Positions 61,615 to 64,000 of a stretch of 64,000 bases of DNA are shown here, piece by piece. Source of the DNA: Chitinophaga sp. LS1 (GTDB lineage: Bacteria; Bacteroidota; Bacteroidia; Chitinophagales; Chitinophagaceae); contig NZ_CP128362.1 of NCBI RefSeq assembly GCF_034274695.1, positions 5,272,501 through 5,336,500 on the forward strand, given 5' to 3'. Under the pieces are notes generated by a model that saw only the letters and a program-made list of their open reading frames with translations, was not told the origin of the DNA and searched no databases. Made by a program: the position numbers and the translations under genes. How positions within the stretch are numbered: position 1 is the stretch's first letter; the number at the start of each line of letters is the position of its first letter.

Positions 61615-61752
61615 ATGATGCAATCACGATTATTATACTTATGCCTATTGTTTGTGTCACAGCATGCTCAATGCTATAATGAGGGATTGCCTTCCAACTA
61701 TCAAAAGTGTAAAAATCCAGACCACCTTTTAAAAGTTAAATTAATAGTATGA
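61615..61752 (+). CDS. Tiny secreted ORF coupled to the next gene
   Basis: 45 residues starting MMQSRLLYLCLLFVSQHAQ, a plausible signal peptide, followed by CYNEGLPSNYQKCKNPDHLL. The stop overlaps the next start as ATGA (61749-61752), which argues for translational coupling. It is below usual length cut-offs. Two Cys after the signal could form a disulfide. Function unknown. Confidence 0.45.
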   Translation: MMQSRLLYLCLLFVSQHAQCYNEGLPSNYQKCKNPDHLLKVKLIV

Positions 61753-62042
61753 AGAAATTTTTATTTTGTTTATCCCTTGTGATAGCTTCATTGCCCCTGA
61801 AGGCACAAATTTATAATGATAATATGGCGGCTTATTATAATAACTACACGCTTCCGAAAGGTTTAAAGATTAAAACAAACTTACCTTTTACGAATGATAC
61901 GCATATGCGAACTATCATGCTCGAGGGGTATGTATTCGGTTCGGCGCAGTTGATAGATCTGAAGATCAGTTACTATATTTATAAAGACAGAATTTATTCT
62001 TCCAATATCAGTAGCAGTGGTGCATATACGCCACCTATTTAG
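61749..62042 (+). pseudogene. Secreted protein gene cut by a group II intron
   Basis: 97 residues remain: signal peptide MKKFLFCLSLVIASLPLKAQ, then IYNDNMAAYYNNYTLPKGL and a beta-rich rest ending AYTPPI. The TAG stop (62040-62042) is made by the exon bases TA plus the first G of the intron, so the original protein was longer. The second exon is not found because the intron is itself truncated. Confidence 0.65.
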
Positions 62043-63180
62043 TGTGTCAGGCATGCCTGTCAGCTGTAGGGTGCAAGTCCCAAACACGCTTTACAGTAGG
62101 AAGTGTTAGCTCAAGGCAAGGGTGTCCATCGTGAGATGGAATCTGAAAGAAGCCAGCGGCAAAAGTTCGAGCCTACGAACAGAAACTGGATAAAAGGCGG
62201 CGCGTTGAGGGGGATGTTGCTAAAGAAACAAAAGCCCCATACTGTACAGATCAATGCAACGTAAATTCAGAGGCTACATGAACTGAAAGCGGACAGGCTT
62301 ACCCTGAGAGATCTGTGAATGCGTTGGCAGAGGGAGAAGCGCTTCCCCGCGCGGCAAACTCTTATAGAGATGTATTGAGGCGTTCACAGAAGTCAGCAAA
62401 GGCCATATTAGGTCAATTTTTTTTTTGACTGAAGGGCTGCATGTTAAAATAAGAGAAAGACCTGCAATATTCTATAATGAAAGCGATGAAAACAGCCACC
62501 TTAAGCGAACTGATTACCTGAAGACGGGCAGTACCTATGATAAGGGTAACCAGAGTTTAGCCTAATTATGGAATAGCAATGAATTCTCCTGTACGAGATT
62601 TTTTTTTAGTAAGATGCTGGAAACAATATTAGACAGACGCAATCTTGAGAAAGCCCTCCGGCATGTTATTGCCAATGGAGGAAGCGCTGGTATTGATGGT
62701 ATGCAGACCGATGAACTTCGTGACTACCTCAATACCAGCTATCAGGTATTGCGTCATTCTATATTGTCGGGGGAATACAAGCCCCTGCCGGTAAAATCCG
62801 TATCCATTCCTAAACCCAATGGAGGCACCAGACAACTTGGTATCCCCTGTGTGAAAGACAGACTGATACAACAGGCCATCAGTCAATGGTTGAGTCAGTT
62901 CTACGAACCGATATTCTCCAAGTCAAGTTATGGTTTTCGTCCAGGCCGGAGTGCTCATCAGGCAGTTCAGGCAGGATTGGTCCATTTACATGAAGGCAAG
63001 GAATGGGTAGTAGAATTGGACCTGGCAAATTTCTTTGATCGTGTAAACCATGATCGTCTCATAAGTTTACTCTCCAGGCAGGTCAGTGATAAGCGGACCT
63101 TAAGTCTGATACGTCATTACCTGAACAGTGGTATTCTAACGGACGGGGTATTTACACAAAGAACAGAGGGTACGCTTCAG
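62042..63180 (+). mobile_element. 3'-truncated group II intron
   Basis: Starts with GTGTG and a structured leader: GTCAGGCATGCCTGTCAG hairpin region, GTAGGGTGCAAGTCCC, TACAGTAGGAAGTG and GCGGCGCGTTGAGG blocks, as in domain I of bacterial group II introns. A reverse-transcriptase ORF sits in domain IV. Sequence similarity to the RT stops at 63180; domains V and VI and the 3' splice site are gone. It can no longer splice or move by itself. Confidence 0.85.
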
Positions 63181-63216
63181 TGGCTGTTGTACAACCTTAA
63201 TTTAAAGGCTCAATAA
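62614..63216 (+). pseudogene. ltrA: Truncated group II intron reverse transcriptase
   Basis: 200 residues. RT blocks 0-3 are seen: LETILDRRNLEKALRHV, GSAGIDGMQTDELR, VSIPKPNGGTRQLGIP, FSKSSYGFRPGRSAHQA and VVELDLANFFDRVNHDRL (holding the first catalytic Asp). The expected RTEGTPQGG motif reads RTEGTLQ and then breaks into unrelated WLLYNLNLKAQ-stop. The YADD catalytic block, thumb and maturase domains are missing, so it is inactive. Confidence 0.9.
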
Positions 63217-63256
63217 CCTGCCCTATTAGGGAAGAGGTTATTGAGCCTTCTTTTTA
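63205..63256 (+). terminator. Strong hairpin right after the intron breakpoint
   Basis: AAGGCTCAATAACCT (63205-63219) pairs perfectly with 63235-63249; the loop has its own CCCTA/TAGGG stem, and TCTTTTT follows. It looks like a rightward rho-independent terminator. It probably belongs to whatever element replaced the intron's 3' part. Confidence 0.7.
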
Positions 63257-63298
63257 TGGGCAAGGCAGTAAAAAAGATGCTATTACCAATAGGGTCTA

Positions 63299-64000
63299 CT
63301 ATTGAGCAGTGTATGAGTCAATAAATGAGTATTTCGCACTAGTAAAGGGAAAACGGAGCAATTGCTTGCTTTTTTGTTGTAAAACAGGTGCTTTGATGCG
63401 GGGATGAGCCATAACCTTCATTAACTTTTTCAGGTTATAAGCAATAGAGGCCATAATCATACATTTGTTTGCCAGTTTAATTCCTTTAGTATAAACCTGT
63501 TTCATCCCGGCAAAATTAATCAGCGTACCTAACACAGGTTCTACAGTGCTACCTCGAAGCCTTGCCATTCTTCTACCTTTTTTGGATTGCATCCGTTGGT
63601 GCATCTGGTCGTTAAGCGCTTTACTGACTGAATCTTCTATACTCTTGATCCCAGTAGAACCTGTACAACTTTTTGCCAAAGGACATTGCCTGCAATCCTT
63701 TACACTGCTTCTATATATTTTAAGGGGTCTGCCTCTGTCAGTTCTGATACGCCTTAGCGTAAGATAAGCGCCTTGTGGACAGCAGTATCTATCATGTTCC
63801 TTTTCGTAAATAAATCCCTCTCGTTCTATTCTGTATCCGCATGGATTGGGAATATAGCCTTCTATATTATTGGCAGCTAATGCCTCTAAAACATTACCAC
63901 TGCTATATGCAGTGTCTGCAAGGATTTCAGATATGGTTAGTCCATTTTTTTTCAGGTTTTTAATAGTATTATCTAACACCTGCTTAAAACATTGACTGTC
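63299..64000 (-). CDS. IS1182-family transposase, C-terminal part
   Basis: Leftward frame open from the window end, 233 residues plus the stop. ADTAYSSGNVLEAL carries a catalytic Asp, the zinc-like CRQCPLAKSC cluster follows, and STVEPVLGTLINFAG holds the catalytic Glu. It ends with CMIMASIAYNLKKLM and a basic tail. This is the IS1182 C-terminal pattern. The N-terminus and left inverted repeat lie beyond the window; the right end should be near 63260-63298 but could not be matched without its mate. Confidence 0.88.
   Translation of the reverse strand, partial: DSQCFKQVLDNTIKNLKKNGLTISEILADTAYSSGNVLEALAANNIEGYIPNPCGYRIEREGFIYEKEHDRYCCPQGAYLTLRRIRTDRGRPLKIYRSSVKDCRQCPLAKSCTGSTGIKSIEDSVSKALNDQMHQRMQSKKGRRMARLRGSTVEPVLGTLINFAGMKQVYTKGIKLANKCMIMASIAYNLKKLMKVMAHPRIKAPVLQQKSKQLLRFPFTSAKYSFIDSYTAQ

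Noticed and set aside
1..64000. rRNA, tRNA and tmRNA genes
   Set aside because: No stretch with the expected conserved sequence or cloverleaf was recognised by eye; a tRNAscan-SE and Infernal run would settle this.

Overview
The window comes from a member of the Bacteroidota, most likely Chitinophaga or a close relative in the Chitinophagaceae. This is inferred from a SusC/SusD pair, a protein with SprB-type repeats and a gliding/type IX secretion C-terminal domain, TTG-N21-TAnnTTTG promoters, weak Shine-Dalgarno sites and many short secreted lipoproteins. No rRNA, tRNA or CRISPR array was seen.

Left third (1-28.9 kb): a rhamnose catabolic block (end of an L-rhamnose isomerase gene, a FGGY kinase, LutA, LutB) is followed by a SusC/SusD uptake locus, a D-2-hydroxyacid dehydrogenase, a periplasmic M20 amidohydrolase and a SUKH protein. 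The missing pieces of the rhamnose/lactate pathway, LutC and rhamnose mutarotase, appear about 11.6 kb downstream of LutB. From 16.9 to 27.2 kb the sequence is accessory and partly decayed. It holds a frameshifted AhpD-like gene, an AAA ATPase, relics of an ECF sigma factor and of a membrane protein, a Sel1 protein, a DUF6934 gene with a 60-residue partner, a DinB-DnaE lesion-bypass pair behind two look-alike operators, a 127-bp palindromic element, a MarR-GNAT operon, an SMR exporter, a Crp/Fnr pseudogene broken by a 5-bp duplication, PaiB and a GntR regulator.

Middle (29.3-54.6 kb): a long one-direction surface-polysaccharide cluster. It starts with a zinc-ribbon miniprotein, a WbpM/PglF-type dehydratase, Wza and Wzc. 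A complete-looking legionaminic-acid (nonulosonate) cassette follows: LegB, LegC, LegH, LegI, LegG, PtmE-like and LegF. Next come a sialidase-like lipoprotein, Wzx, a glycosyltransferase with bacterial sialyltransferase signatures, a Wzy-like polymerase, a secreted beta-helix protein, two glycosyltransferases, Gmd, a WbpV-like reductase, a WecA/WbpL-like initiating transferase and a second NeuD-type acetyltransferase. Many of these genes overlap by ATGA, so they are probably translated as a coupled operon.

Right end (54.6-64 kb): a FimB/Mfa2-like lipoprotein, a type IX secreted SprB-repeat protein and an MBOAT-SGNH O-acyltransferase pair. Then come a complete 1,722-bp insertion sequence with 18-bp perfect inverted repeats and an AGTT target duplication, two tiny secreted ORFs, a truncated group II intron inserted in the second one, and the C-terminal part of an IS1182-type transposase running off the window. 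A decayed relative of the complete IS, in the same orientation, lies just before the polysaccharide cluster, so the whole surface-glycan island is bracketed by related IS copies.
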